Origin: Myxococcaceae bacterium
Lineage (GTDB): Bacteria; Myxococcota; Myxococcia; Myxococcales; Myxococcaceae
DNA: 64,000 bases
Reading direction: 5' to 3'
Assembly (NCBI GenBank): GCA_017881265.1
Contig: JADGRA010000051.1
Span: 1 to 64,000 of the forward strand
Of the stretch, positions 8,324 through 18,110 are shown piece by piece. Numbering within the stretch: the first letter of the stretch is position 1; each line of letters starts with the position of its first letter. Below the pieces are notes generated by a model that had not been told where the DNA came from, ran no database searches, and saw only the letters and a program-made list of their open reading frames with translations. The translations under genes were made by a program, and so were the position numbers.

Positions 8324-9259
8324 ATGCGGACCGCGTTGCTTTTCCCGGGCCAGGGCAGTCAGGCGGTGGGGATGGGCCAGTCGCTGGCCCAGGCCTTCCC
8401 CGAGGCGCGCGCCGTCTTCGCTGCCGTGGATGACGCCCTGGGCGAGAGGCTGTCTACCTTGTGCTTCGAGGGCCCGGCGGAGGCGCTCGCCCTGACCGCC
8501 AACACCCAGCCGGCCATCCTCGCCGTCAGCCTGGCGGCCCACGCGGTGTGGGCGGCCCGGGCGCCGGCGCCGGCTTATGTGGCGGGCCACTCCCTGGGGG
8601 AGTACTCGGCCCTCGTCGCCGCGGGCGCCCTCGGCCTGGCCGACGCCGCCCGCGCGGTACGTTCCCGGGGCCTGTACATGCAGGAGGCCGTCCCGAAGGG
8701 TGAAGGGGCGATGGCGGCCGTGCTGGGGCTGGACGCGGCAAAGGTGGCGGAGGTGTGCCGCGCCGTCGCCGGGGAGGACGTGCTGGCGCCGGCCAACTAC
8801 AACACCCCAGAGCAGACGGTGGTGGCCGGGCATGCCCGGGCCGTCGAGCGGGCGGGGCCCCGCTTCAAGGAGGCGGGGGCCAAGCGCGTGGTGCCCCTCA
8901 ACGTCTCCGCCCCCTTCCACTGCGCCCTCATGGCGCCGGTGGTGCCGCGACTCAAGGCCGTCCTGGACGCGGTGCGCGTGCAGGCGCTGGGCGTCAGCGT
9001 CGTCACCAACGTGGAGGCGAAAGCAAATGCCGAGGCGGCCCGGGTGGTGCCGCTTCTGCTTCAGCAGGTGACGGCGCCGGTGCGCTGGGTGGAATGCGTC
9101 CAGGCCATGGTGGCGGCCGGGGTGACGCGCATGGTGGAGCTCGGCCCCGGGCGGGTGCTGAGTGGCCTCGTCCGCAGCACGTCCCGGGCGGTGGAAATCC
9201 TCAACGTCGAGGACGCGGCGTCGCTCGAGAAGGCGCTGGCCGCGGTGGCAGGGCCATGA
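8324..9259 (+). CDS. fabD: Malonyl-CoA:ACP transacylase FabD
   Basis: Loads malonyl groups onto acyl carrier protein. 311 residues, the usual length. The N-terminal FPGQGSQAVGMG loop, active-site Ser90 in AGHSLGEYSAL, the QTVVAG strand and the catalytic His in NVSAPFHCALM are all visible. The stop overlaps the fabG start (ATGA), indicating translational coupling. Confidence 0.97.
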   Translation: MRTALLFPGQGSQAVGMGQSLAQAFPEARAVFAAVDDALGERLSTLCFEGPAEALALTANTQPAILAVSLAAHAVWAARAPAPAYVAGHSLGEYSALVAAGALGLADAARAVRSRGLYMQEAVPKGEGAMAAVLGLDAAKVAEVCRAVAGEDVLAPANYNTPEQTVVAGHARAVERAGPRFKEAGAKRVVPLNVSAPFHCALMAPVVPRLKAVLDAVRVQALGVSVVTNVEAKANAEAARVVPLLLQQVTAPVRWVECVQAMVAAGVTRMVELGPGRVLSGLVRSTSRAVEILNVEDAASLEKALAAVAGP

Positions 9260-9990
9260 CGTTGTCCGGCAAGGTGGTGCTGGTGACGGGCGGCTCGCGC
9301 GGCATTGGGCGCGCCTGCGCGGTGGCCTTCGCCAAGGAAGGCGCGACGGTGGTGCTGACGTACGCCGGCAACGACGCGGCGGCCGAGGAGGCGGTGCGTC
9401 TGGCCGGGGAACGCGCGCGGGCGGTGAAGTTCGACGTGGCGGACACCGCGGCGTGCGCCGGGTGCGTGGAGGACGTCGTGCTGAAGCACGGGCACTTGGA
9501 CGTCCTGGTCAACAACGCCGGCGTGGCGGTGGATGGCCTTTTGGTGCGGGTCAAGGACGAGGACTGGGACCGCCAGCTGGACACCAACCTCAAGGGCGCC
9601 TTCGCGCTGGCGCGGGCCGCCGCCCGGCCGATGATGAAGCAGCGCTCGGGCGCCATCATCAATCTGGTTTCGGTGGTGGGCGAGATGGGCAACGCCGGCC
9701 AGGCGGCCTACGCCGCGAGCAAGGCCGGCCTCATCGGGCTGACCAAGGCGCTGGCGCACGAGCTGGCCAGCCGTAACATTCGCGTCAATGCGGTGTCCCC
9801 TGGCTTCATCGAGACGGACATGACGTCGAAGGTTTCCGCGGACATGCGCACGCGGCTATTGCAGGCCATCCCACTCGGGCGGCTGGGGACGGCCGACGAG
9901 GTTGCCGCTTGCGTGCTGTTTCTGGCCAGTGACGCTGCGTCTTACATCACAGGAGAAGTGCTGAAGGTGAACGGCGGCATGTACATGTAG
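9256..9990 (+). CDS. fabG: 3-oxoacyl-ACP reductase FabG
   Basis: NADPH-dependent short-chain dehydrogenase that reduces beta-ketoacyl-ACP. 244 residues. Cofactor loop [10 protein letters not shown] (11-20), NNAG (87-90), and the catalytic Ser139, Tyr152, Lys156 in order. The tail [14 protein letters not shown] is the standard FabG C-terminus. The ATG at 9256 overlaps the fabD stop. Confidence 0.97.
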   Translation: MTLSGKVVLVTGGSRGIGRACAVAFAKEGATVVLTYAGNDAAAEEAVRLAGERARAVKFDVADTAACAGCVEDVVLKHGHLDVLVNNAGVAVDGLLVRVKDEDWDRQLDTNLKGAFALARAAARPMMKQRSGAIINLVSVVGEMGNAGQAAYAASKAGLIGLTKALAHELASRNIRVNAVSPGFIETDMTSKVSADMRTRLLQAIPLGRLGTADEVAACVLFLASDAASYITGEVLKVNGGMYM

Positions 9991-10009
9991 CAGGCCCGCC
10001 TGTTATACG
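9980..10009 (+). promoter_or_regulatory. Possible internal promoter for acpP
   Basis: TGTACA (9980-9985), an 18-base spacer and TATACG (10004-10009) sit across the end of fabG and the 89-base gap before acpP. Each hexamer matches four of six consensus bases. A GCCGAG/CTCGGC hairpin with an 8-base loop follows near 10015-10034. Extra acpP transcription is common because ACP is so abundant; the site itself is only a pattern match. Confidence 0.35.
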
Positions 10010-10079
10010 CGCCGGCCGAGAACGGGTCCTCGGCGGGCGGCATTGCAGAGGACTCACGGCAGTACCGGAGGCTAACGAC

Positions 10080-10322
10080 ATGTCGACGAGCGCAATCGAG
10101 GCGAAGGTCAAGTCCATCATCGCCGACCAGCTGGGGGTGGGCGAGGATGAGATCAAGCCGGAGTCGTCGTTCATCGAGGACCTCGGGGCGGATAGCCTCG
10201 ACATCGTCGAGCTGGTCATGGCGATGGAAGAGGAATTCGAGGTGGAGATTCCCGACGAGGAAGCGGAGAACATCAAGACCGTCGGGGACGCCATCAACTA
10301 CATCAACTCCCACAAGAAGTAG
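10080..10322 (+). CDS. acpP: Acyl carrier protein
   Basis: Carrier of growing acyl chains on 4'-phosphopantetheine. 80 residues, strongly acidic. The attachment Ser39 lies in the invariant [17 protein letters not shown] block, and helix III ([18 protein letters not shown]) is typical. A GGAGG lies 8 bases upstream of the ATG (CGGAGGCTAACGAC). It stands between fabG and fabF as in most bacteria. Confidence 0.98.
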   Translation: MSTSAIEAKVKSIIADQLGVGEDEIKPESSFIEDLGADSLDIVELVMAMEEEFEVEIPDEEAENIKTVGDAINYINSHKK

Positions 10323-10334
10323 GACGTCGCGTCC

Positions 10335-11594
10335 GTGGCTGCCCGGCGCATCGTCATCACTGGAACTGGCCTCATCACCGCCCTCGGGACGGGGACGGAG
10401 AAGACTTGGTCCGGCCTCCTTACTGGCAAGTCCGCCGTCGGGCCCGTCACGCGCTTCGATGCGAGGCAGCTCTCGGCCCGCATCGCTGGCGAGGTGAAGG
10501 ACTTCAACCCCGAGGCCTGGGGGATGGACCGCCGCGAGTCGCGCCGAATGGACCTCTTCACCCAGTACGCGGTGGCGGCCAGCGAGATGGCGATGCGCGA
10601 GAGCGGCCTGCCCATCGGCACCGACAAGCCGCACGGGTATGAGCCGGAGAAGGTGGCCGTCATCATCGGCTCCGGCATCGGCGGCATCGGCTCGCTCGAG
10701 GAGCAGCACAAGCGGGCGCTGGAGAAGGGCTTCGACCGCATTTCGCCGTTCTTCATCCTGCAGATGATTATTAATATGGCCCCGGGCCACGTCAGCATCC
10801 GCTACGGCGCCAAGGGCCCCAACTGGTCCCCGGTGTCGGCCTGCGCCACCAGCGCGCACGCCATCGGCGAGGCGGTGAAGTCCATCCGACTCGGCGAGAC
10901 GGATGCCGCCATCGCCGGCGGTGCCGAGGCGAGCATTACGCCCTTGTCCATCGGCGGCTTCGCCGTGATGAAGGCCCTCAGCACGCGCAATGACGACCCC
11001 TCCGGGGCCAGCCGCCCCTTCGACAAGGACCGTGACGGCTTCGTCATGGGGGAGGGCGCCGGGATTGTCGTCCTCGAGGAGATGGAGCATGCCCGCCGCC
11101 GCGGGGCGCCCATCCTGGCCGAGGTGGTGGGCTACGGCGCCAACTCCGACGCCTTCCATGAGACGCAGCCCGCCCCGGAAGGGGAGGGGGCGGGGCGCTG
11201 CATGCGCCTGGCCCTGAAGGACGCCGGCATGGCGCCCGAGGAGATTGGGTACGTGAATGCCCACGGCACCTCGACGCCCTTCAACGACGCCAACGAGACG
11301 AAGGCCATCAAGACCGTCTTCGGGGCGCATGCGAAAAAACTCATGGTCAGCTCCACCAAGTCCATGACGGCCCACATGCTGGGCGCTGCCGGCGGGGCCG
11401 AGGCGGTGGTGAGCGCGCTGGTGCTGGCGCGCGGGGTCATCCCGCCCACCGCCAACTACACCACGCCCGACCCGGAATGTGACCTGGACTACGTGCCCAA
11501 CACCCCGCGCGAGGTCCGCGTCAACGCCGTGCTGAGCAATTCCTTCGGCTTCGGCGGCACCAACGCCGTCCTCATCTTCAAGCGCTTCAAGTAG
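10335..11594 (+). CDS. fabF: 3-oxoacyl-ACP synthase II FabF
   Basis: Elongating condensing enzyme of type II fatty acid synthesis. 419 residues from a GTG, 12 bases after acpP. Nucleophile Cys170 in [15 protein letters not shown]; the two catalytic histidines in [11 protein letters not shown] and the [12 protein letters not shown] region; C-terminal [14 protein letters not shown]. Family length is about 410-415. Last gene of the promoter-proximal fab run. Confidence 0.97.
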   Translation: MAARRIVITGTGLITALGTGTEKTWSGLLTGKSAVGPVTRFDARQLSARIAGEVKDFNPEAWGMDRRESRRMDLFTQYAVAASEMAMRESGLPIGTDKPHGYEPEKVAVIIGSGIGGIGSLEEQHKRALEKGFDRISPFFILQMIINMAPGHVSIRYGAKGPNWSPVSACATSAHAIGEAVKSIRLGETDAAIAGGAEASITPLSIGGFAVMKALSTRNDDPSGASRPFDKDRDGFVMGEGAGIVVLEEMEHARRRGAPILAEVVGYGANSDAFHETQPAPEGEGAGRCMRLALKDAGMAPEEIGYVNAHGTSTPFNDANETKAIKTVFGAHAKKLMVSSTKSMTAHMLGAAGGAEAVVSALVLARGVIPPTANYTTPDPECDLDYVPNTPREVRVNAVLSNSFGFGGTNAVLIFKRFK

Positions 11595-11611
11595 CAGTCG
11601 CTTCCGCCCGG

Positions 11612-11627
11612 GCGACGGAGACGTCGC
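11612..11627 (+). other. Small hairpin between fabF and glyA
   Basis: Inverted repeat GCGACG-GAGA-CGTCGC (6-bp stem, 4-base loop) in the 60-base gap. It has no following T-run, so it is at most a weak or Rho-assisted terminator or attenuator. A TAGAGT element (11638-11643) 11 bases before the glyA start could be a -10, but no good -35 is visible. Confidence 0.3.
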
Positions 11628-11654
11628 GCTCCTGGGGTAGAGTCCCCAGCCGCC

Positions 11655-12908
11655 ATGGACGCCTTCCCCACCCTCGCCCAAGTCGATCCCGAAATCTCCG
11701 ACCTCATCCGTCGGGAGATGCTGCGCCAGGAGGAGGGGCTGGAGCTCATCGCCTCGGAGAACTTCGTCAGCCGCGCGGTGATGGCGGCCGCGGGCTCCGT
11801 CCTCACCAACAAGTACGCAGAAGGCTACCCCGGCCGCCGCTACTACGGCGGCTGCGAGGTGGTGGACGTCGTCGAGACGCTGGCCATCCAGCGCGCCCGT
11901 GCCCTCTTCGGCGCGGAGGCCGTCAACGTCCAGCCCCACTCCGGCAGCCAGGCCAACATGGCGGCCTACATGGCGCTGATGGCGCCGGGGGACACGCTGC
12001 TCTCCCTGGACCTCAACTCCGGGGGCCACCTCACCCACGGCATGTCCCTGAATTTCAGCGGCAAGCTGTACAAGGTGGTGCACTACGGCCTGGACCCCAA
12101 GACCGAGCGCATCGACATGGCGCAGGTGCGACGCCTCGCCCTGGAAGCCCGTCCCAAGGTGCTGGTGGTGGGCGCCTCGGCCTACAGCCGGACGCTGGAC
12201 TTCGCCGCCTTCCGGGAAGTGGCGGATGCTGCTGGGGCCGCGCTGGTGGTGGACATGGCCCACATTGCCGGCCTGGTGGCGGCCGGAGAACACCCCTCCC
12301 CGGTCCCGCTGGCCGAGGTGGTGACGACCACCACCCACAAGACGCTGCGCGGCCCCCGTGGGGGCCTGGTCCTGTCCAAGGAAGCGCACGCCAAGGCCAT
12401 CAACTCCAACGTCTTCCCCGGCATCCAGGGCGGCCCGCTGATGCACATTATTGCGGCCAAGGCCGTCGCCTTCCAGGAAGCGCTGCAGCCCGACTTCAAG
12501 CTGTACCAGCGGCAGATTGTGAAGAATGCCCAGGCGCTGGCCGAGGCGCTGGTCCGCGCCGGCTGCCGCCTCGTCTCCGGCGGCACCGACAACCACCTGA
12601 TGCTGGTGGACTTGCGCCCCAAGCACCTGACGGGCAAGGCGGCGGAGGCCGCGCTCGACAAGGCCGGCATCACTGTCAACAAGAACATGATTCCCTTCGA
12701 CCCGGAGAAGCCGATGGTGACGTCCGGCATCCGCGTCGGGACGCCCGCCCTCACCAGCCGGGGCATGCGGGAGACGGAAATGGCCCAGGTGGGCGCCCTC
12801 CTTGGCGAGGCCCTGGACTCGGCCTCCGACGACGCGGCGCTGGCGCGCGTCCGCGGGAAGGTGCGGGACCTGGCCCACAGCTTCCCCCTTTACACCGGGC
12901 GGCTGTAA
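11655..12908 (+). CDS. glyA: Serine hydroxymethyltransferase
   Basis: PLP enzyme interconverting serine and glycine and feeding one-carbon units to tetrahydrofolate. 417 residues, the standard bacterial length. Family blocks: [32 protein letters not shown], the cofactor region [19 protein letters not shown] and the Schiff-base Lys229 in [14 protein letters not shown]. It precedes nrdR and ribD on the same strand, an order common in Myxococcota and other proteobacteria. Confidence 0.98.
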   Translation: MDAFPTLAQVDPEISDLIRREMLRQEEGLELIASENFVSRAVMAAAGSVLTNKYAEGYPGRRYYGGCEVVDVVETLAIQRARALFGAEAVNVQPHSGSQANMAAYMALMAPGDTLLSLDLNSGGHLTHGMSLNFSGKLYKVVHYGLDPKTERIDMAQVRRLALEARPKVLVVGASAYSRTLDFAAFREVADAAGAALVVDMAHIAGLVAAGEHPSPVPLAEVVTTTTHKTLRGPRGGLVLSKEAHAKAINSNVFPGIQGGPLMHIIAAKAVAFQEALQPDFKLYQRQIVKNAQALAEALVRAGCRLVSGGTDNHLMLVDLRPKHLTGKAAEAALDKAGITVNKNMIPFDPEKPMVTSGIRVGTPALTSRGMRETEMAQVGALLGEALDSASDDAALARVRGKVRDLAHSFPLYTGRL

Positions 12909-12936
12909 GCCCAAGCCACGCCCCTCCCCAGGCCCC

Positions 12937-13434
12937 ATGCGCTGTCCCTACTGTCACGGCGCGGAAAACAAGGTGCTCGACAGCCGCGAGTCCCAGGAGG
13001 GCGCCGTGACGCGGCGCCGGCGGGAGTGCTTGGCCTGCAAGCGCCGCTTCACCACCTACGAGAGGGTGGAGGAGCTGATGCCGCTGGTGGTGAAGAAGGA
13101 CGGGCGGAGGGAACCGTTCGACCGCGACAAGCTGCTGCTGGGCCTGAAGAAGGCCGTCGAGAAACGCCCCGTCTCGATGGACCAGCTGGAGGAGTTGGTG
13201 GGCGCGGTGGAAGGGCGGCTGCAGGCCCTGGGCGAGAAGGAGATTCCCTCCAGCGCCGTGGGGGAGGACGTCATGCGGCGGTTGCGGGAGCTGGACGAGG
13301 TGGCGTACGTCCGCTTCGCGTCCGTCTACCGAAGCTTTCGCGACATTGCCGAATTCATGACCGAGTTGAAGGACCTCCTGGATGACCCCACCCGTCCCCC
13401 CTCCCGCAAGCGAGAGCGCGCCGGGAAGCCCTGA
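12937..13434 (+). CDS. nrdR: Transcriptional repressor NrdR
   Basis: Nucleotide-sensing repressor of ribonucleotide reductase genes. 165 residues. The N-terminal zinc ribbon [18 protein letters not shown]... [19 protein letters not shown] contains the four cysteines, followed by an ATP-cone ([20 protein letters not shown]). The ATG at 12937 gives the canonical MRCPYC start. The last 53 bases overlap ribD in another frame. No NrdR box was recognised here; its targets should lie elsewhere. Confidence 0.96.
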   Translation: MRCPYCHGAENKVLDSRESQEGAVTRRRRECLACKRRFTTYERVEELMPLVVKKDGRREPFDRDKLLLGLKKAVEKRPVSMDQLEELVGAVEGRLQALGEKEIPSSAVGEDVMRRLRELDEVAYVRFASVYRSFRDIAEFMTELKDLLDDPTRPPSRKRERAGKP

Positions 13435-14545
13435 GCCCGCGGCCCCGCCGGCTGCGGAGCGCTTCATGCGCGAGGCGCTGGCCGAGGCGCGGCGGGGGCT
13501 TGGCCGCACGCACCCCAACCCGTGCGTCGGCGCCGTGGTGGTGTGGGACGGCCAGGTGGTGGGCCGGGGACACCACGCCCAGGCCGGGGCGCCGCACGCC
13601 GAGGTGCTGGCCCTGGCCGAGGCCGGGGCGCTGGCGCACGGGGCGGACCTCTACACGACGCTGGAACCGTGCGACCATTACGGCCGGACGCCGCCCTGTA
13701 GCCGGGCCATTCTGGATGCGGGCGTGGCCCGCGTGGTGTCAGCGTCTTCGGACCCCAACCCGCTGGTGAATGGCAAGGGCCTGGCCCGGCTGCGCGATGC
13801 CGGCGTCGCCGTCGTCACCGGGGTGCTGAAGGAGGAGGCCGACGCCCTGAACCGTCCCTTCTTCAAGGCCATGCGCACCGGCCTGCCGTTTCTGACGCTG
13901 AAGGTGGCGGTGACGCTGGACGGAAAGCTGGCCACCGCCAGCGGCGACAGTGCCTGGGTGAGTGGAGAGGAGTCGCGCGCCGACGTCCACCAGCTGCGCA
14001 GCCTGGTGGACGCTGTGCTGGTGGGCACCGGCACGGTGCGCGCGGATGACCCGCGCCTGACGGCGCGCCTGGCCAGCGGCGACGGCCGCAATCCGCTGCG
14101 CCTGGTGCTGGACACCGAAGGACAGCTTGCGCTGTCGTCGCGCGTCTTCCACCAGCCGGACGCCGACAGGACGGTGGTGGTGTGCGCGGAGGACAAAGCC
14201 CAGGACGCCCAGGCGCGCCTGGCCCCCACCCACGCCCGCGTGTGGGGGGTGCCGCGGGCCCCGGGCGGCATCGCGCTGGAGGCGGTGCTGCGACGGCTGG
14301 TGGAGGAGGGCGGACTACACCTGCTGGTGGAAGGCGGCGCGCAGCTGTTTGCCTCGCTGGTGGCCGCCCGGCTGCCCGACGCGCTGGTGCTGTACCTGGC
14401 GCCCAAGCTGCTGGGGGGCGATGCGAAGTCCTGGCTGGGCCGGTTGGGCCTGCAGCGCATGGGGGAGGCGGTGCCGCTTCAGGTGGAGGACGTCACCCAG
14501 GTGGGTGGCGACGTCCGGGTGCGGGCACGTTTCCTCTGGCCCTAG
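13382..14545 (+). CDS. ribD: Bifunctional pyrimidine deaminase/reductase RibD
   Basis: Second and third steps of riboflavin synthesis. 387 residues. The deaminase zinc site is visible as [11 protein letters not shown] and [12 protein letters not shown]; the NADPH reductase half follows ([38 protein letters not shown]). The ATG at 13382 overlaps nrdR by 53 bases. I prefer it to the ATG at 13466 because [13 protein letters not shown] aligns with an internal position of E. coli RibD, so a few residues must precede it. The added segment is Pro/Ala-rich. The other rib genes resume at 21319 after an intervening block. Confidence 0.94.
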   Translation: MTPPVPPPASESAPGSPEPAAPPAAERFMREALAEARRGLGRTHPNPCVGAVVVWDGQVVGRGHHAQAGAPHAEVLALAEAGALAHGADLYTTLEPCDHYGRTPPCSRAILDAGVARVVSASSDPNPLVNGKGLARLRDAGVAVVTGVLKEEADALNRPFFKAMRTGLPFLTLKVAVTLDGKLATASGDSAWVSGEESRADVHQLRSLVDAVLVGTGTVRADDPRLTARLASGDGRNPLRLVLDTEGQLALSSRVFHQPDADRTVVVCAEDKAQDAQARLAPTHARVWGVPRAPGGIALEAVLRRLVEEGGLHLLVEGGAQLFASLVAARLPDALVLYLAPKLLGGDAKSWLGRLGLQRMGEAVPLQVEDVTQVGGDVRVRARFLWP

Positions 14546-14594
14546 GGGCGTCGACGGGGCCCCGGGCTGGACGCTACGCTTGCAGACACCCCCT

Positions 14595-16391
14595 GTGAGT
14601 GACACCCCCTCGCCCCAGCCCGGAATGGCCGCCGGGCCCAAGGCCTCCGCGCGCGCCGCGTGGGGGCTGGCCGCGGCCGTGCTTCTGCTGCTGGGGGGCG
14701 TCGGCATGTGGGCTGCCGTCCGCCGGCAAGGGCCCAGTGCCGCCGGGGCGCCCGCCGAAACGGAGGCCCGGGCCCTGGCGGCGCGCCCGCCGGCCCCGGG
14801 GGCGGCGGAGGCCTACCTGCAGGGCATGGCCCTCATGCAGCAGTACCGCTGGGCGGAGGCGGTGCCTCTCTTCCAGAAGGCCTCGGCGCTGGACCCCGCC
14901 TTCGCGCTGCCGCCGTTGCGGCGGACGGTGGCCCTCTTCTTCCTCGGCAACAGCACGGACGTGTACACCGCCATGCAGGACGCCATCCGGCTGTCCGCGG
15001 GCGCCCCGGACGACATTCGCCTGCGGGTGGAGCCGCACGCCTTCTGGGGCCAGAACCAGTGGGACAAGTGCGCGGCGGCGGCCCGGGCGCTGCGCGACCG
15101 CGAACCGGACAACTTCGAGGCCCTGCTTCCCTCCCTCCTCCTCACCGGCTGCGTGCCGGCGCCGGAGTCCCTGGCCGTCATGGCGCGGGCGCGGGCGAGC
15201 GCGTCGCCGGTGACGCGGGATGCGCGTTTCGACTTGATGGAGGCCCGGCTGGCCTTCGCCGAGCACGAGGACAGGCGGGCCGAGGAGGCCCTCGACCGCG
15301 CCGAGCCGAAGGTGCAGGGCCCCGACAACCGCTTCCTCCGCGCGGCGCTGCTGCGCCAGCGCAGCTTGCTTGCCGCCCGCGGGGGCCACTTCGACGTGGC
15401 GCTGAACCTCCTCACGCGGGCGGAGAAGACGTACGTGGACGGTGGCCATGCCTTTGAAGCCGCCCGGGTGGCCAGCGAGCGTGCCGAGGTGCTGGAGGGT
15501 AAGGGCGAGTTTCTCGCAGCGGCGGTCGAGTTCGAGCGCCAGCTGACGCTGCTGGAGGCCTTTGGCGCCACCTACGCCGCCGTGCTTGCCGCCCGGAACG
15601 GGGCCGCGGACTACCTGGCGGCGGGAGAGCCAGAGCGCGCCGCCGCGCTGCTGGCGCGGGTGAAGGGTTACCCCGAGAGAATTCTGGCCAACCACGCCGA
15701 GGTGTTTGCCAGCTTCGGCCTCGTGGCGCTGGAGCGCGGAGACATGCCCGGTGCGGCGGCCATGGTGGAGCCGGCGCTGATGAGTCTTTCCAAGGACACC
15801 AGTTCCAGCGAGCCCGTGCTGCTGGCCGCCCGCGTCGAGCGCGAGGAGGACAGGCCCCAGGCCGCCCGCGAACGTCTGGAGGCGGCCACCGCGCTTCTGG
15901 CGCAGGATGAAGTGCAGGCGCTTCTGGCCGAGCTGCTGCTGGACAGTCACGACGCAGCCGGGGCGAAGCGCGTCATCGACGGGCTGTCCACGGACGCCCT
16001 GCCGCACGCGCAAGCGCTGCGCCTGCGCGCGCGCGGCCGGCGGGAGGCGGGGCAGGCAGCCGCCGCGACGGCCACTGCCTCCGACGCCGTGGAGGCGGCC
16101 CGGGCGACGCACCAGGTGCCGGTGCTGCAGTCCGCGCTGCTGGAACTAGCCCGGGCCCAGCTCGCCTCCGGCGGGGCCGCGGCGGCCGCGGCCCTCCTTG
16201 GGGAGTTACACGCCCAGGCCCAAAGCCACGGCGCGGGCCGCCTGCTCCTCGAGGTCAAGCTGGCCGAGGTGCAGGCCCTGCCCCGGGGCTCCACCGAGCG
16301 CACCCAGCGCGCGCGGGCACTCGTCACCGAGGCAAAGGCAGCCGGTTTCCTGCGCCTGGCCCGGCTGGCCGAAGCAGCCGCGTCGCATTAA
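14595..16391 (+). CDS. TPR-repeat membrane-anchored protein, unknown function
   Basis: About 598 residues. A single hydrophobic segment near the N-terminus (about residues 20-37, WGLAAAVLLLLGGVGMWAAV) suggests an inner-membrane anchor with the rest in the periplasm. The remainder is Ala-rich helical hairpins that read as degenerate tetratricopeptide repeats (AEAYLQGMALMQQYRWAEA ... ASALDPAFALPPL). Similar regions occur as sensory halves of myxobacterial Ser/Thr kinases, but no kinase domain is present here. The start is uncertain: GTG 14595 or ATG 14625, neither with a strong ribosome-binding site. It begins 49 bases after ribD on the same strand. Confidence 0.72.
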   Translation: MSDTPSPQPGMAAGPKASARAAWGLAAAVLLLLGGVGMWAAVRRQGPSAAGAPAETEARALAARPPAPGAAEAYLQGMALMQQYRWAEAVPLFQKASALDPAFALPPLRRTVALFFLGNSTDVYTAMQDAIRLSAGAPDDIRLRVEPHAFWGQNQWDKCAAAARALRDREPDNFEALLPSLLLTGCVPAPESLAVMARARASASPVTRDARFDLMEARLAFAEHEDRRAEEALDRAEPKVQGPDNRFLRAALLRQRSLLAARGGHFDVALNLLTRAEKTYVDGGHAFEAARVASERAEVLEGKGEFLAAAVEFERQLTLLEAFGATYAAVLAARNGAADYLAAGEPERAAALLARVKGYPERILANHAEVFASFGLVALERGDMPGAAAMVEPALMSLSKDTSSSEPVLLAARVEREEDRPQAARERLEAATALLAQDEVQALLAELLLDSHDAAGAKRVIDGLSTDALPHAQALRLRARGRREAGQAAAATATASDAVEAARATHQVPVLQSALLELARAQLASGGAAAAAALLGELHAQAQSHGAGRLLLEVKLAEVQALPRGSTERTQRARALVTEAKAAGFLRLARLAEAAASH

Positions 16392-16664
16392 TGGCCGCGC
16401 CGAAACGCTCGGCGTAAGGCCGGGCAGTCCCCCGCCCAAGCGGCGGCGCAGAAACGCTACGCAGCGCGCCGTCGCCCGTCCTCCGCTCACCTAAGCAGTC
16501 CGGACTCCCGTATGGCTCACTGCGAAACGCCTGCGCTCGCGTCGCAGGCAAACGCCTGGACGCGCAACTCCTTCACTCATCCGAGGCTGGTCTGTCCTGA
16601 CAAAGACAATCGGCGCCAGAAATGCATGTTTTGGGGGTCATCTCCCGGACCGTCGAGGTGCGAC
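16392..16664. other. Intergenic stretch with a 7-bp hairpin
   Basis: 273 bases with no convincing gene. An inverted repeat GCCTGCG - 7 bases - CGCAGGC lies at 16529-16549 and is flanked by AAACGCC copies on the downstream side. There is no T-run, so it is not a classical terminator. GC content falls towards the next gene, consistent with a promoter region, but I could not identify clear hexamers. Confidence 0.35.
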
Positions 16665-17183
16665 ATGCGTTCAACCGTCGCCCTGATGCTCGTTGTGTTT
16701 GGCTTTTCCGCCGCCGGTTGCTCGCTCATCTACACGAAAGGGCCGCAGCCAGACGTGAAGCCGCCGCCGCCGTGCACGACCTCGAACAGCTTCCCCACCG
16801 CCGATGCTGTCCTCGCCGCCGTCTCGGTCGCCGCCGTCGTCGCCGGAGCCGTCGTCTACGCCAGCGGAACGACCAAGCAATGTTCCGGCGGGGAGTGGTT
16901 CTGTGGGTTCAGTGAGCAGGTGGGCGGAGGCGGCGCGATGGTCATTGGCGGGATAACCACGCTCATCTTCACCCCATCGGCCATCGTCGGTTACATGCGA
17001 ACCGCCGATTGTCGAGCATGGCTCGAGGCGAACCCACAGTACGCTCCACCGCCGGCCCCGCCCGAGTCGTCCACGCTTGCGGTCTCCCTGCCCGGCTGCG
17101 CAGCTCCCGGCGATGCCCCGCGTGTCTGCTCTGCAGCGACTCCATCGCTGGGTGCAGCCGTCCCCGAGCAGGCACTGCATTGA
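16665..17183 (+). CDS. Hypothetical lipoprotein
   Basis: 172 residues. The N-terminus MRSTVALMLVVFGFSAAGC is a type II signal peptide with the lipobox ending at Cys19. A GAGGTG ribosome-binding site lies 4 bases before the ATG, which decides this start over an earlier in-frame ATG at 16512. After a Pro-rich linker come two small hydrophobic segments (AVLAAVSVAAVVAGAVVYAS and AMVIGGITTLIFTPSAIVGY), so part may embed in a membrane. No family recognised. It is followed by a beta-barrel-like gene and, with it, looks less GC-biased than its neighbours. Confidence 0.7.
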   Translation: MRSTVALMLVVFGFSAAGCSLIYTKGPQPDVKPPPPCTTSNSFPTADAVLAAVSVAAVVAGAVVYASGTTKQCSGGEWFCGFSEQVGGGGAMVIGGITTLIFTPSAIVGYMRTADCRAWLEANPQYAPPPAPPESSTLAVSLPGCAAPGDAPRVCSAATPSLGAAVPEQALH

Positions 17184-17197
17184 GAAAGGAGCGGAAG

Positions 17198-17437
17198 ATG
17201 GGCGGGACGCGCCCAGCCATTGCTGGCTGTTCGGTGCAACACTTTGAGTTCCAAACCAAACCGTTTCCGCAAGTCGTTGGCAGCGACGGCCAGCCGGGTT
17301 GGGAAATTCCTCGCCGCAACCACAAGGCGTACCGCTCGGGCATTGGGTTAACAGATGCGTGCGATTCTGAGTCTGGTCCTCGTGCTCTGTTTGCTGAACG
17401 AGCACACCGCAGAGGCGGCGGAGCCGACGCCCTTTGA
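17198..17437 (+). CDS. Possible small ORF with strong Shine-Dalgarno, doubtful
   Basis: 79 codons from an ATG preceded by AAAGGAGCGGAAG, one of the strongest ribosome-binding sites in the region. The product resembles nothing I know and the reading frame runs 83 bases into the next gene. It could be a leader that couples translation to the downstream gene, whose own ribosome-binding site is poor, or a decayed gene. No coding signal beyond the start context supports it. Confidence 0.2.
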   Translation: MGGTRPAIAGCSVQHFEFQTKPFPQVVGSDGQPGWEIPRRNHKAYRSGIGLTDACDSESGPRALFAERAHRRGGGADAL

Positions 17438-17975
17438 CCGGCCCGGGCTCGAGCTCGGCCCTCAGGCTGGTGGTTACCAGTTCCTTCCGAGCTGGCCCGC
17501 CGGATACGGCGCTAAGGCTGCCCCGTGGGGCTGGTTCATCGGTGGGGAGGTCCGGTGGCGGCTCAACGCGAACCTCGGCATCGGCGGCACCGTCACGTAC
17601 GCCACCGCTAGCGCGACACTGCCGGCCTACTCGATTGGGTACACGTTCACCGAGGTGCTGGCATCGTTCGAGGTGTCGTGGCGTTTTGTTGCCCACCCAG
17701 CCGTGCGCCCATGGGTCGGCCTCGGCATGGGGCTTGGCTCCTTTCGGTATGTAGAGACCGGCGATAACGCGTGGGAGTCCAGCTACTTCGAGTTCCAGTA
17801 CCTCCGGGTCCGCGGAGGCGTGGACTTCACGCTGGCCCGGATGGCATTGGGCGTGTGGGTCGGCTGGGGCCTGGGCCTGACCGCCTCGTCCCTTGAAGCT
17901 ACGCAGCCGGCGATGAGCCTCCAGATTGGCGTTCGTGTCCTTTTCGACCTGACGTCGCAGGGCCCACTGCTCTAA
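17355..17975 (+). CDS. Outer-membrane beta-barrel family protein, unknown
   Basis: 206 residues. Signal peptide MRAILSLVLVLCLLNEHTAEA. The mature part alternates hydrophobic and polar residues in about eight amphipathic strands with short turns (GWFIGGEVRWRLNANLGIGG, VRPWVGLGMGLGSFRYVE, MALGVWVGWGLGL), typical of small 8-stranded outer-membrane barrels. An in-frame TAA just upstream fixes the earliest possible start at 17355; no good Shine-Dalgarno is visible. It pairs with the lipoprotein gene upstream. Role unknown. Confidence 0.72.
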   Translation: MRAILSLVLVLCLLNEHTAEAAEPTPFDRPGLELGPQAGGYQFLPSWPAGYGAKAAPWGWFIGGEVRWRLNANLGIGGTVTYATASATLPAYSIGYTFTEVLASFEVSWRFVAHPAVRPWVGLGMGLGSFRYVETGDNAWESSYFEFQYLRVRGGVDFTLARMALGVWVGWGLGLTASSLEATQPAMSLQIGVRVLFDLTSQGPLL

Positions 17976-18110
17976 GAAAACAAAAGGCTCAAGACTGAGA
18001 CTTTGCGCACGGATGTTGCGCCGACGGCGACGGAGCTGCCTTCGTTCGTCCCATTCGCCCAAGCACTGCTGTGAGGCTCGCAATGGTTGGCGTGGCCAAC
18101 GAAAGCCCCC

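Noticed and set aside
9942-12938. A 998-codon minus-strand open frame across acpP, fabF and glyA, and many similar long antisense frames
   Set aside because: They mirror the codon pattern of unmistakable plus-strand genes, have repetitive Gly/Arg/His-rich translations and no motifs; expected in 70% GC DNA.
17972-18110. Continuation of the SDR reading frame to 17972 as a true C-terminus
   Set aside because: The residues lose SDR similarity after the C run and overlap the convergent barrel gene; the shifted frame fits better.
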